NCBI GenBank assembly: GCA_034932685.1
Contig: JAYFOM010000012.1
Coordinates: forward strand, 73,010-137,009
Length of the DNA: 64,000 bases
From: JAQUCI01 sp034932685
GTDB taxonomy: Bacteria; Bacillota_I; Bacilli_A; Erysipelotrichales; Erysipelotrichaceae
Reading direction: 5' to 3'
The notes under the pieces are model-generated. The model made no database searches. It was not told where the DNA came from and worked only from the letters and a program-made list of their open reading frames with translations. How positions within the stretch are numbered: the stretch's first letter is position 1; each line of letters opens with the position of its first letter. This document shows positions 16,453-25,875 of this stretch, piece after piece. The translations under genes and the position numbers were made by a program.

Positions 16453-17427
16453 TTACTCCTTCTTTTCAAATTGTGATAATAAATACCCATACCCTTTATC
16501 AGCCATTTTATCTTTAGGGATAAAAAGTAATGAAGCACTATTAATACAATAGCGGATCGAACTTGGTGACTCTGGGTCATTAGTAAACACATGACCTAAA
16601 TGGGTGTTACCAGTTCGACTCAACACCTCTACGCGTTTATTAAATAAACTGCGATCTTCCATATACACAAGGGTATTATCATCAATCCCTTTGGCAAAGC
16701 TTGGCCATCCACATGAACTAATGTATTTATCTTTTGAGCTAAATAAAGGTTCACCCGTAACGATATCAACATATATTCCCTCATCTTCATTAGTATGATA
16801 ACTATTGATAAATGGTACTTCGGTTCCTTTTTTCTGTGTCACTTGATATTGCTCACTAGTTAAGCGCATCTTTATATCATCATCCGTTGGTCTATCATAT
16901 AATCTAGCATCAATCATAAGTTGACTAGCCTCTTTTATTTCCGCTAAATTGATATGACAATATCCACTTGGGTTTTTGATCAAATAATCTTGATGGTAAT
17001 CCTCAGCATCAAAGAAATTTATCAAAGGTCCAACTTCAACATTGAATTTTTTGGTTCTAAGTTTTTCAACATTTACGACTTTTTCAATAATGGCTTTACT
17101 ATTATCATCAATATAATATATTCCGGTTTGATATTGGGTACCGATGTCATTGCCTTGACGATTCACTACCGTTGGATCGATCACTTTAAAAAATAGATAT
17201 AACAAAGACTCAAGACTCACTTTTGTACTATCAAACTCTACTTTGACGGTTTCTTTAAATCCGGTTTTACCACTACATACATCTTTATAATTAGCCATAT
17301 CTAGCATATCACCATTAGCATAACCAACCGTAGTAGCGATAACACCATTTACCACCTGCATTAAGCGCTCAACGCCCCAAAAACAACCACCAGCTAGATA
17401 TATTACTTCTTTATTTAAATCATTCAT
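16453..17427 (-). CDS. msrAB: Fused peptide methionine sulfoxide reductase A/B
   Basis: This bifunctional protein repairs both epimers of methionine sulfoxide. The MsrA domain (residues 1 to about 160) has the catalytic GGCFWGVE with Cys16. The MsrB domain (about 175-324) has CGWPSF, THLGHVF and the catalytic Cys in RYCINSASL. The CxxC pairs that bind zinc in many MsrB proteins are absent, so this is a zinc-free MsrB form. No signal peptide is present, so it acts in the cytoplasm. Co-transcription with cysteine synthesis fits an oxidative stress theme. Confidence 0.94.
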   Translation of the reverse strand: MNDLNKEVIYLAGGCFWGVERLMQVVNGVIATTVGYANGDMLDMANYKDVCSGKTGFKETVKVEFDSTKVSLESLLYLFFKVIDPTVVNRQGNDIGTQYQTGIYYIDDNSKAIIEKVVNVEKLRTKKFNVEVGPLINFFDAEDYHQDYLIKNPSGYCHINLAEIKEASQLMIDARLYDRPTDDDIKMRLTSEQYQVTQKKGTEVPFINSYHTNEDEGIYVDIVTGEPLFSSKDKYISSCGWPSFAKGIDDNTLVYMEDRSLFNKRVEVLSRTGNTHLGHVFTNDPESPSSIRYCINSASLLFIPKDKMADKGYGYLLSQFEKKE

Positions 17428-17442
17428 TTTATTCCTCCTGTG

Positions 17443-18234
17443 TTACTCAACACAATATATGTTTATCATAAACGATATTTTGGTTTTTAACTGATCAAGC
17501 GCAGCTAATCGCGTCTTACCCGCTACTGGGGTTCTATGATAATACGGCGTCATCATAAATAGTGCCATGATATCCTTTTGATCATTAAGTTTTATTTCAT
17601 ATTCAATCACTTCTTTTTTAATCAACTTAAAGCCATTCAACTCAACTTTTTCCTCATTTAAATAAACTGACTCATATAATATTTCTTTTAGCTCTAACAA
17701 ATGCTCTTTTGCAGGAGTGACCATTATCAAGATACCTTCTTTTTTTAAAACACGAAGATATTCTTTAATCTCATATGGTGCAAAGCAGTTTAATACAAGA
17801 TCAACACTATCACTTACGATTGGTAAATCTTGATTATGAGCAACAACATATAGAATATCTTTATTAGTTTTTTGTGCTATTTTAATCGCTTTCTTAGCGA
17901 TATCAACTCCAATGATCTCTAAGTTGACAATAGTTTTCTTAATTAGATCGGTATAGTATCCTTCACCACAACCACTATCTAGCACTATTTCGACATCCGC
18001 TTCTTTGATAAGATCAATTAGTCTATCACTTAATAATTGATAATATCCCTTATTAAGAAATTCTCTACGTGCTTTTATCATTTCAGAGGTATCACCATAC
18101 TCTTTGCGTCCTTGTTTAAGGAGTAAATTTAAATATCCTTCTTTACTAATATCAAAACGATGATCATTATCGCATTGATACTGTTGTTGGTTTTTAATAA
18201 GTTTAGTATGGCAAATTGGACAGCGTAATATCAT
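17443..18234 (-). CDS. rlmA: 23S rRNA (guanine-N1)-methyltransferase, RlmA family
   Basis: The 263-residue protein starts with the RlmA zinc finger (CPIC near residue 5, then CDNDH) and the FDISKEGYLNLLL segment typical of the family. An AdoMet-binding fold follows (VLDSGCGEGYYT near residue 100, then APYEIKEYLRVLK). RlmA(I) modifies G745 and RlmA(II) G748 of 23S rRNA; the subtype cannot be told here. It is the first gene of the unit with msrAB, cysK and cysE. RBS AAGAGG. Confidence 0.88.
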   Translation of the reverse strand: MILRCPICHTKLIKNQQQYQCDNDHRFDISKEGYLNLLLKQGRKEYGDTSEMIKARREFLNKGYYQLLSDRLIDLIKEADVEIVLDSGCGEGYYTDLIKKTIVNLEIIGVDIAKKAIKIAQKTNKDILYVVAHNQDLPIVSDSVDLVLNCFAPYEIKEYLRVLKKEGILIMVTPAKEHLLELKEILYESVYLNEEKVELNGFKLIKKEVIEYEIKLNDQKDIMALFMMTPYYHRTPVAGKTRLAALDQLKTKISFMINIYCVE

Positions 18235-18317
18235 ATTAACCTCTTCTGTTTTATTTTATCACACAATGAAAAAAGTGCATTATAAACGCCCTACTCTAAT
18301 GTAAGATATGATCGTGA

Positions 18318-20147
18318 TTATAAATGTTTATGTTTGATGATGTAATCATTGATTAAAGCTATCGCTTCATCAAGCTCAATGACACTAGTATCAATTGTAA
18401 GCTCAGCCTTATTGGGAGCTTCATATGGACTTGAAATACCAGTAAAGTTTGGTATTTCACCTTTTCGTGCTTTTTGATACAAACCTTTTATATCTCTTTG
18501 CTCACATATTTCAAGTGGCGTACTTACATACACTTCAACAAATGTTTCACCAATAATAGAACGAGCAAGATCACGATCTTGTTGATAAGGTGATATAAAT
18601 GATGCCATGACGATCAAGCCAGCATCATTCATCAGTTTAGCAACCTCAGCGACTCTTCTAATATTTTCAACCCGATCCTCTTCTTTAAATCCCAAATTTT
18701 TGTTTAAGCCAAATCGAATATTATCACCATCAAGCAACATTGTGTGCTTTCCTAAATTGGCAAGTCTTTTTTCAATACCGTTTGCCAATGTTGTTTTGCC
18801 TGAGCCTGATAATCCAGTAAACCAAAGTGTAAATGGTTTCTGATTTTTAATATTAGCCCGATATGCCGGTGTAATATCGGTATGTTGATAAGTTAAATTG
18901 TTGCCTCTTCTTAAATCATAATGAATAACGCCACAAGCAGCCGTCATATGTGTAATCCTATCAATCAAGATAAAGCTACCAAGTGCTTTAATCTGATCAA
19001 AATTCGCAAAAACCATACGATCTGATAATGAAATATCTACATTAGCAATCTCATTTTTAGTTATTGATTCACTTGGTAATAATACCCCTGTATTTACATC
19101 TACCACATGCTTTATCTTTAACACCATGGCTATCGTTGATTTTGTGCCACACTTTAGCCAATAACTTCTTCCTTGAATAAGTGTTGAATCATCCATCCAT
19201 AATATCGTTGCGTTTAATAGATCACTTACTATCAATGACGCTTCATTAGTAATGACATCGCCTCTGCTTACATCAATAGCGCGATCTAATTCAATACTTA
19301 CAGCTTGACCGCTCTTAGCGCTTGTTGTAGTAATACCTGCTTGGTATATCGTTTTGATATATGCTTCTTGATGATTTGGTAGCACTGTGATCTTATCATT
19401 AATATTGCAAGACCCCATCTCTATTTGTCCTTGATAACCCCGAAAACCATCATTAGCTCGACTAACTCTTTGAATTGGTAAAACAAAACGTAAGTCATCA
19501 CTCTTATCATCAACATCAATTGTTTCTAATAACTCCAATAATGAAGCATCTTGATACCAAGATATCACTGATGATCGTTCAGTTATGTTTATACCCATCG
19601 TGGCACATACTGGAATGATATATGCCTTTACATGTTCAAACGATCTGATAAATTCATTAAACTCATTTTCAATCTGGTGAAATACTGCTTGATCATAGTT
19701 AACTAAATCCATCTTATTGACAGCTAATATCACATGCTTGATGCCCATCATCGCACAAATACGTGTATGTCTTTTGGTTTGTATTAACAAACCCTTAGTA
19801 GCATCAACCAAGATAATAGCTAAATCAGCGTACGATGCTCCAACTGCCATATTACGAGTATATTGCTCGTGCCCTGGCGTATCGGCTACGATAAAACTAC
19901 GTTTATTGGTATTAAAGTAGCGATATGCAACATCAATCGTAATTCCTTGTTCACGCTCAGCACTTAATCCATCTAAAAGTAATGAGTAATCAATTCCTTC
20001 ACTACGACTATTGATCTTGCTTTCCAGCTCTAGTGTTTGCATTTGATCAGTAAAAAGCAATTTTGAATCATACAACAAACGCCCTATCAATGTTGACTTA
20101 CCATCATCAACACTACCACAAGTGATAAATTTAAGTAATGATAGCAT
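18318..20147 (-). CDS. cysNC: Sulfate adenylyltransferase large subunit fused to APS kinase (CysN-CysC)
   Basis: This bifunctional enzyme, with CysD, makes APS from sulfate and ATP and then phosphorylates it to PAPS. The N-terminal GTPase domain has GSVDDGKST (residues 11-19), DTPGHEQYTRN and NKMDL, followed by beta-barrel domains. The C-terminal 175 residues are APS kinase (TGLSGSGKTT, DGDNIRFGLN, FISPYQQDR). The start is placed at 20147, one base after the cysD stop; a frame extending to 20240 lies inside cysD. It is the last gene of the polysaccharide/sulfotransferase run, so PAPS is probably used for sulfation. Confidence 0.95.
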   Translation of the reverse strand: MLSLLKFITCGSVDDGKSTLIGRLLYDSKLLFTDQMQTLELESKINSRSEGIDYSLLLDGLSAEREQGITIDVAYRYFNTNKRSFIVADTPGHEQYTRNMAVGASYADLAIILVDATKGLLIQTKRHTRICAMMGIKHVILAVNKMDLVNYDQAVFHQIENEFNEFIRSFEHVKAYIIPVCATMGINITERSSVISWYQDASLLELLETIDVDDKSDDLRFVLPIQRVSRANDGFRGYQGQIEMGSCNINDKITVLPNHQEAYIKTIYQAGITTTSAKSGQAVSIELDRAIDVSRGDVITNEASLIVSDLLNATILWMDDSTLIQGRSYWLKCGTKSTIAMVLKIKHVVDVNTGVLLPSESITKNEIANVDISLSDRMVFANFDQIKALGSFILIDRITHMTAACGVIHYDLRRGNNLTYQHTDITPAYRANIKNQKPFTLWFTGLSGSGKTTLANGIEKRLANLGKHTMLLDGDNIRFGLNKNLGFKEEDRVENIRRVAEVAKLMNDAGLIVMASFISPYQQDRDLARSIIGETFVEVYVSTPLEICEQRDIKGLYQKARKGEIPNFTGISSPYEAPNKAELTIDTSVIELDEAIALINDYIIKHKHL

Positions 20148-20148
20148 C

Positions 20149-21057
20149 TTAAAAATACCCCTCTTTCTTACGACGTTCCATTGAAGCTTTACCTTCAAAA
20201 TCAATAACTCGACTTGTTCTTTCAGATGTGATCGCTCCAAGTGTTTCTTCTATGATAGCTTCTAATGTATCAGCCTCTGAAAGCACACCACCTGTTAATG
20301 GATAACATCCAAGGGTGCGAAAACGTACTTTCTTCATTTCTATTTTTTCATTTTCTCTAAGTTTAATGCGATCATCATCGACTAAGATAATGTTACCATC
20401 ACGAAAGATGACTGGTCGCTCTTGCGCGTAGTATAATTTCACGATATCTATTTTTTCTCTGGCAATATATTGCCAAATATCTTTTTCTGTCCAATTTGAA
20501 AGCGGAAAGGCTCTGATACTTTCATCTTTAAATAAACTGGTATTAAACAACTTCCATAATTCTGGGCGTTGGTTTTTGGGATCCCATGCTTGTTCTTTGT
20601 TACGAAAAGAAAGAATTCTCTCTTTTGCTCGTGATTTTTCTTCGTCGCGTCTACCACCACCAAAAGCTACGGTAAAACCGTAATGCTTTAACGCTGCTTT
20701 TAGTGCATCAGTTTTCATGATATCCGTATATGCTGAACCAGAGTCAAAAGGATTGATATTTTGTGCTAAGCCTTCTTTATTAGTATAAATAAGCATTTCA
20801 ATGCCTAACTCTTTTGCTTTAAGGTCTCTAAACGCAATCATTTCCTTGAATTTCCATGTTGTATCAATATGTAAAAAAGGAAAAGGTGGTTTTTCAGGAT
20901 AAAAAGCTTTTAGTGCTAAATGAAGCATTACGGAGCTATCTTTACCAACACTATAAAGCATTACTGGTTTTTCACACTCAGCAACCACTTCCCTAAAAAT
21001 GTAAATAGCTTCAGCTTCCAAACTATCTAAATGACTCATGCTTGAAGTATTGTTCAT
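20149..21057 (-). CDS. cysD: Sulfate adenylyltransferase small subunit
   Basis: CysD is the ATP pyrophosphatase subunit that forms APS with CysN. The 302-residue protein has the PP-loop YSVGKDSSVM near residue 40, HIDTTWKF, GGRRDEEKSRAKER and SNWTEKDIWQYI, all family marks. It is followed one base later by cysNC. It starts 142 bases after the last sulfotransferase gene and may have its own promoter. RBS AAAGGGGA. No APS/PAPS reductase or sulfite reductase gene lies nearby. Confidence 0.95.
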   Translation of the reverse strand: MNNTSSMSHLDSLEAEAIYIFREVVAECEKPVMLYSVGKDSSVMLHLALKAFYPEKPPFPFLHIDTTWKFKEMIAFRDLKAKELGIEMLIYTNKEGLAQNINPFDSGSAYTDIMKTDALKAALKHYGFTVAFGGGRRDEEKSRAKERILSFRNKEQAWDPKNQRPELWKLFNTSLFKDESIRAFPLSNWTEKDIWQYIAREKIDIVKLYYAQERPVIFRDGNIILVDDDRIKLRENEKIEMKKVRFRTLGCYPLTGGVLSEADTLEAIIEETLGAITSERTSRVIDFEGKASMERRKKEGYF

Positions 21058-21199
21058 AAAGTTCCCCTTAAAAAGGTATAACGATTATATTAATTTACGG
21101 TTTGAAGCATTACGCTAAGATCTATGATCGTCTGCTTAACTCTGATACATCAATAATACTATAATTACATATTGTTGTGAGAATATAATGTGCATTAGT

Positions 21200-22048
21200 T
21201 TACTTTTTTTTCCATGCACTTAAATCACGTTTGATCAATTTTTCAAGATCATCAAACTCTTCTTGATAAAATGTCATTAATATCGCTTTAGCGTCAAGTG
21301 GGACAGTTTTACGTTCAGTTTTTACCTTTATTAGTTTATTAATACTATTCTTAATACCTCTTGGTATATATGCTTTAATCCTAATTCTGGTTAAATTGGG
21401 AATTTTATAAAAAGCATCGTGGATAAGACGAAAACGCGGTTTATAATTCTCATTGGCGATAGTAGGTTGAGTGTATTCGATTTCTTCAACTTCTAGAAAG
21501 GCGTAAACCTCAGCGATAGTTTCTTTTTGTTTGTTGATTAAATCTTCAAATAAAATAATCTTGATATTGTGATGATCAAATAAATCTAAGAAGTATTTAA
21601 GTTGCTTACTATAAAGTCCTCGCATCACATAGCCATCATAATTTAAAACACTATTTTTTAGCTTAATCGCTTCAATCTCCGCTAAAATACTTGATTTAAA
21701 AGTTCTTTTTTCTTTACCATTGCGTTGATGCATTTGGTAATTAGAAAAAGCACGATCAACAGGATGACGCAGAATCGCGATGATTTTTGCATTTGGATTA
21801 TATCGAAATAGTCTTTGCGAAACTTTAGGATCGATCATATAACCAGGAGTGAAATCTGCGAAATATTTAGCTTTTCTATCATTAAACAAAGAATGATAAT
21901 AATCAATACCCTTTTTATAGCGCTTTGTATTGAAGAAATGCAATTCTTTTGCTCGCGAAAAGGATATATCTGGATGCTTAATAAGGATTTCATAAAGTGT
22001 TGTTGTTCCAGCTTTTTGAGCTCCAATACAGAATAAATTAACTTTCAT
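21200..22048 (-). CDS. PAPS-dependent sulfotransferase 1
   Basis: This 282-residue sulfotransferase has the PAPS 5'-phosphosulfate loop GAQKAGTTTLYEIL near residue 9 and the 3'-phosphate site LRHPVDRAFSNYQ near residue 95, both complete. It should transfer sulfate from PAPS to a hydroxyl, most plausibly on a sugar, given glycosyltransferases on the same strand. It starts 2 bases after the GT4 gene and is the last polymer gene before cysD. It has no signal peptide, so it would act on lipid-linked or nucleotide sugars in the cytoplasm. The acceptor is not known. Confidence 0.88.
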   Translation of the reverse strand: MKVNLFCIGAQKAGTTTLYEILIKHPDISFSRAKELHFFNTKRYKKGIDYYHSLFNDRKAKYFADFTPGYMIDPKVSQRLFRYNPNAKIIAILRHPVDRAFSNYQMHQRNGKEKRTFKSSILAEIEAIKLKNSVLNYDGYVMRGLYSKQLKYFLDLFDHHNIKIILFEDLINKQKETIAEVYAFLEVEEIEYTQPTIANENYKPRFRLIHDAFYKIPNLTRIRIKAYIPRGIKNSINKLIKVKTERKTVPLDAKAILMTFYQEEFDDLEKLIKRDLSAWKKK

Positions 22049-22050
22049 TG

Positions 22051-23130
22051 CTAATCTCCTTTAAGTTTTTGAAACAGGGCTAAGTATTTATCAAATGTAT
22101 TAGTAATCGCAAATGTTGTGGCTTTTTCTCTTGCTTGTTTTTGTATTTGCCATCGATATTGATCATCATTTACCAACTTTAACATCGCATCAACAAAAGC
22201 ACTTCTTTCTTGTGGTGGTATCAATATACCATTTACTTTGTTATCAATAATTTCACTTACTCCACCAACATCATAGCTTATGCAAGCCATTCCATACGCC
22301 ATCGCTTCCATTATCACTAAGGGTAAGCCTTCCCATAATGAAGGTAATAGTAGTATTGAGTGTTGATGATAGTATTGATCAATATCGCTTTTATTGCCGA
22401 AAATGAAAATCTTATCACTTAAGTTACGACATTTGATTGCTTCTTCGCATGCTTGTTTTAATTCACCATCACCAACAATATGTAAAGTGACAACTTTATC
22501 ATCACTAATCTTATTTTTGAAATCTTCATATATCGCGATTAATGCAAGTGGATCTTTCTGCGTTGTAAGTCTACCAACAAAGAGGAAGGATAGTTCAGTA
22601 TTAAAATGGTTATTATGAAATGATAGATCAATCCCATTATGAATAACAGTTGCTTTGTTTTCACACTTAAAAGCGTTAATGCCGTGATGATAAGCTCTAT
22701 TAGAAACAAAAACATAATGTTTCACAAAGTATCTACCAAACCATCGATGAAAGAAATCACCTTCTGTTACTTCATTATGAACAACTTGAACGCATTTTAC
22801 CTTCAAGCCTAAACATGCAAGTAATAAATATGGTGTTAACATTTCAAGATGGATAAGTATAATAGTTGGTTTAAATTTATTGATTTCATCTCGTAAATCA
22901 AATATGGTTTTCAATCGATGCTTTTTAAATGGTTTATTTAAGCAAGTAAAAGTAATATCAGAATGATTAAATATTTCAGCGAACTTATCTTCAATCATTT
23001 TTCTATCATCAATAGACAATGCGACAATATGGGATTTGATTTGATGTTTAGTTGCAGATATTGATAGATTTTTTACCATAACTTCTATACCACCAATATT
23101 AAACCCAAATAAACAGTGCATGATTCGCAT
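22051..23130 (-). CDS. Glycosyltransferase family 4
   Basis: This GT-B fold retaining glycosyltransferase has the N-terminal GFNIGGIEVMV, then FVGRLTTQKDPLALI near residue 185 and the donor-binding PSLWEGLPLVIMEAMAYG near residue 270. Length about 359. The start is set at ATG 23130 (MRIMHC) with GGTGA ahead; a GTG at 23139 is an alternative that overlaps the upstream GT2 gene. It probably adds one sugar of the repeat unit. Donor and linkage cannot be read from sequence. Confidence 0.88.
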   Translation of the reverse strand: MRIMHCLFGFNIGGIEVMVKNLSISATKHQIKSHIVALSIDDRKMIEDKFAEIFNHSDITFTCLNKPFKKHRLKTIFDLRDEINKFKPTIILIHLEMLTPYLLLACLGLKVKCVQVVHNEVTEGDFFHRWFGRYFVKHYVFVSNRAYHHGINAFKCENKATVIHNGIDLSFHNNHFNTELSFLFVGRLTTQKDPLALIAIYEDFKNKISDDKVVTLHIVGDGELKQACEEAIKCRNLSDKIFIFGNKSDIDQYYHQHSILLLPSLWEGLPLVIMEAMAYGMACISYDVGGVSEIIDNKVNGILIPPQERSAFVDAMLKLVNDDQYRWQIQKQAREKATTFAITNTFDKYLALFQKLKGD

Positions 23131-23131
23131 T

Positions 23132-23908
23132 CTACTCACCTATCCTTTTAATAAAGTGATCAAGCTTAAAATAGATCATATATGCCATATAAACGCATAA
23201 ATGCCAGCTTGATCTAACAAAAGACATGTTTAACACTTTGCGATATACCCTCCAACGCCAATAAGCTGAACGAAATTTGTTCGCGGTTAGTGAATTATTT
23301 GTGCGACGACGATACGCTAGCACTTTATTAATAGTACCAAAAGCTATGTTTTGTTTAAGTAAACTTAAAGCTAAAATGAAATCTTCATGACGTTGTGGTT
23401 CAAAATGTATTTTTGTCTTGATGTCATTTGTGATCATCACCGTTTGAAACAAAACACAGTTATTACTTAATAGATACTTATATGTTATGTTTTCAGGGCA
23501 TTTACGTATATATCCTTTATTTATATCAGATATAAAATCTACAAAATAACCTACGCTTATCGATACTTGATGATCTTGCATGTATTTTAGTTGCATTGAA
23601 AGTTTGTAGTCAGGCCACAAATCATCAGCGTCTAAAAAACATAGATAATCACCAATTGCACGTGCGATCCCAATGTTTCTAGTATATGATACGCCTTGAT
23701 TACTTTGATTAATCAACAATTGAATACGTTTATCTTCATACATGTACTTTGTTACTATATCTCTTGAATTATCAGATGAAGCATCATCAATGATGATCAA
23801 CTCCCAATTCTCATAAGTTTGCATGATAATAGAATCAATAGTTTGCGCTATTGTCATTTCACAGTTATAACATGGCATGATAATTGAAATTAAGTCATTA
23901 CTACTCAT
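23132..23908 (-). CDS. Glycosyltransferase family 2
   Basis: This GT-A fold enzyme has SIIMPCYNCEMTIAQ at the N-terminus, then the nucleotide-sugar site IIDDASSDNS and FLDADDLW (DxD-like) and a typical C-terminal region RRRTNNSLT. The start at 23908 (MSSNDL) has AGGAGT upstream; a longer frame to 23959 lacks support. The gene overlaps the second Wzz-like gene by 8 bases. It likely adds a sugar to the repeat unit on the inner membrane face. Confidence 0.88.
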   Translation of the reverse strand: MSSNDLISIIMPCYNCEMTIAQTIDSIIMQTYENWELIIIDDASSDNSRDIVTKYMYEDKRIQLLINQSNQGVSYTRNIGIARAIGDYLCFLDADDLWPDYKLSMQLKYMQDHQVSISVGYFVDFISDINKGYIRKCPENITYKYLLSNNCVLFQTVMITNDIKTKIHFEPQRHEDFILALSLLKQNIAFGTINKVLAYRRRTNNSLTANKFRSAYWRWRVYRKVLNMSFVRSSWHLCVYMAYMIYFKLDHFIKRIGE

Positions 23909-24581
23909 GTGATACTCCTTTTGTTTTAAGCAACCATAGTATTGCAATTGTCGCGACACCAGTGATTAAAACCATATATAGAAAAGGTGTTTCCTTACTT
24001 AAACGATCACTTAAATCATAATGTTCATAGTGCATCTTTAAGTTAGATGGATAATTCGCTTTAGTTAATTCAATTTGTTCTAAAGTTGCACTAACAAACA
24101 TGTGTTCTTCAATCAATGCCCTATAAGTTTGGTCCGTTTGTAATTCTTCAAGTGATCGCTCATCACTTAGTTCTCTTATTTGATCAGTGATAGTTGCTAA
24201 TTTTTGTTCATTTTCCTTGATCAGTACATTGATTTTAGCAAGATAATCTTTTTGCCATCGCAACTTAAGATCAGCTATCAAATCGTTAATGTTATTCTCT
24301 GTTAGTAATTTATCAGTAAAAATCTCAACCTGATACAAATAAGGATTGATAAGTGATAAACGTGTTTTTCTATCATCATTATCAATATGTGTTTTAAGCG
24401 TGTTTTGAATAAGCTCAGCTTCGCTTATTGCTTCAGCTCGCGATAAGGTAGTAATATTCTGAATGAAAAAACTATACTCAAAAGGACGATTAATATAGTA
24501 TAAACCTATCAAAAACATGACTGTCGATACTAATGATACAAAGCTCATCATATGTAATGTCTTATTTTTATTTGATTTCAT
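23901..24581 (-). CDS. Wzz-like chain-length protein 2
   Basis: About 226 residues with one membrane segment near each end (MSFVSLVSTVMFLIGLYYI, then FLYMVLITGVATIAILWLL) and a long charged helical middle with coiled-coil potential, the topology of polysaccharide co-polymerases. The start at 24581 (MKSNKN) has AGGTG upstream and overlaps the Wzy gene by 14 bases. No kinase domain or kinase gene follows, unlike many capsule loci. Sequence similarity to known Wzz proteins is weak, so the call rests on topology and position. Confidence 0.6.
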   Translation of the reverse strand: MKSNKNKTLHMMSFVSLVSTVMFLIGLYYINRPFEYSFFIQNITTLSRAEAISEAELIQNTLKTHIDNDDRKTRLSLINPYLYQVEIFTDKLLTENNINDLIADLKLRWQKDYLAKINVLIKENEQKLATITDQIRELSDERSLEELQTDQTYRALIEEHMFVSATLEQIELTKANYPSNLKMHYEHYDLSDRLSKETPFLYMVLITGVATIAILWLLKTKGVSHE

Positions 24582-25875
24582 GATATTCACCTTGATCAAT
24601 ACCCATCAGTGTTACTAACAACCACCAAAAATACATGTTATAAAACTTCATGTAGAATAGGCCTGCTATCATAACTGTAAGAAGTAACGAAATAAAAAAT
24701 ATATTTTTTCTTTTTGCTTTTAATAATGATACGTAATTACCATAATACAAGATGCCACCAATTATCCCTGTAGCACTAATTATTTCAAAAAGATCAATAT
24801 GTGAGTGTATAACACTATATACGTAAATCCCATTTTGAAGATATGCAAATAATCTAAGATGAAACGTCCCCAACCCTACTCCTACCCATGGGTTTTCTAC
24901 AAAAATGTTCCATGATAAACGCATCAAATTTATTCGTTCGAAAGTCGAACCATCTACAATATAATTCTGAGTGAAGATAATCTTCAACAATGAGATAAAA
25001 CGATGCAATACATACTTGGGACTTGTCTCTTGATGCATTTTACTTAACCAATCAATAAATGTCATATTTGATCTTAGAATTAGAAAAATTAATACGAGAA
25101 CTAATCCCGAGCCAAGCAATACCCAGATAACTTTTGATCTGAATTTGTTAATTCGATACTCACGAACGATAAGAAATGTTCCTAAGAAAACTACCCAAAA
25201 TACGTAATATCCCCGTGAAAAGGTCATTATCGCAAAAACGGTTAGCATCAACTGGATTATGATAAAAAACCATTTAGATTTAAACCATTTTTTGGTAGTA
25301 TCTGATTTTGGTTCTTTTTTAAAGTAGCCTTGCAAATTATAAAGATAAATTAACAACAATTGCGATGCAAAGATCATAAATGACATTGCATTAGCAGCTA
25401 TATATACCAAATTAAGATAAGTATAACCATTTATGCGATATCGCAGTATATTTTCAGCCATTATCATTTTAGGGATGTGCATTATTAAAATAAAGTAGGT
25501 ATTAACTACAATCATAATGATTAGCTTGCTAACGTTCTTATTTGTTTTTTCAATATCGTGATAAATGCTAGTGATTATCACAATAGCAATCATATACAAC
25601 GCTAAACGATCAAAAGTCGCTTTCATTATTTCAGTAGGGTTTGATGAAACAAGCGCAATGATATAATTAAGTAAAATAAATGCTAAAAGCCAAACAGTGT
25701 TTTTTGAGAATTTTAGTGTTTTAAACCCTAATACATAGCAAACTCCAAAAGCTAAAACACTTAGTTTAAACCAAGTAATACTCGCAAATGAAAATATCGA
25801 TGTCACGACTAAAAAGACGATGATATCATCAATTTTTTGATGAACAATGTTGTTAGATATAAGTATCTTATTCAT
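24568..25875 (-). CDS. Wzy-like polysaccharide polymerase / O-antigen ligase family protein
   Basis: About 435 residues with some 10-12 predicted membrane helices and the large extracellular loop near residues 280-350 typical of the Wzy_C/O-antigen ligase family. ENPWVGVGLGTFH is close to the conserved family motif, followed by VIHSHIDLFEIISATGIIGG, which matches the HN(x)6E(x)G(x)2G region. It would polymerise lipid-linked repeat units outside the membrane. The start at 25875 (MNKILI) overlaps the upstream Wzz-like gene by 8 bases. Confidence 0.85.
   Translation of the reverse strand: MNKILISNNIVHQKIDDIIVFLVVTSIFSFASITWFKLSVLAFGVCYVLGFKTLKFSKNTVWLLAFILLNYIIALVSSNPTEIMKATFDRLALYMIAIVIITSIYHDIEKTNKNVSKLIIMIVVNTYFILIMHIPKMIMAENILRYRINGYTYLNLVYIAANAMSFMIFASQLLLIYLYNLQGYFKKEPKSDTTKKWFKSKWFFIIIQLMLTVFAIMTFSRGYYVFWVVFLGTFLIVREYRINKFRSKVIWVLLGSGLVLVLIFLILRSNMTFIDWLSKMHQETSPKYVLHRFISLLKIIFTQNYIVDGSTFERINLMRLSWNIFVENPWVGVGLGTFHLRLFAYLQNGIYVYSVIHSHIDLFEIISATGIIGGILYYGNYVSLLKAKRKNIFFISLLLTVMIAGLFYMKFYNMYFWWLLVTLMGIDQGEYHEIK

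Noticed and set aside
20148..20240. N-terminal extension of cysNC into cysD
   Set aside because: The extra residues read the cysD 3' end out of frame and resemble no CysN; the ATG at 20147 places the GTPase loop at the usual distance.
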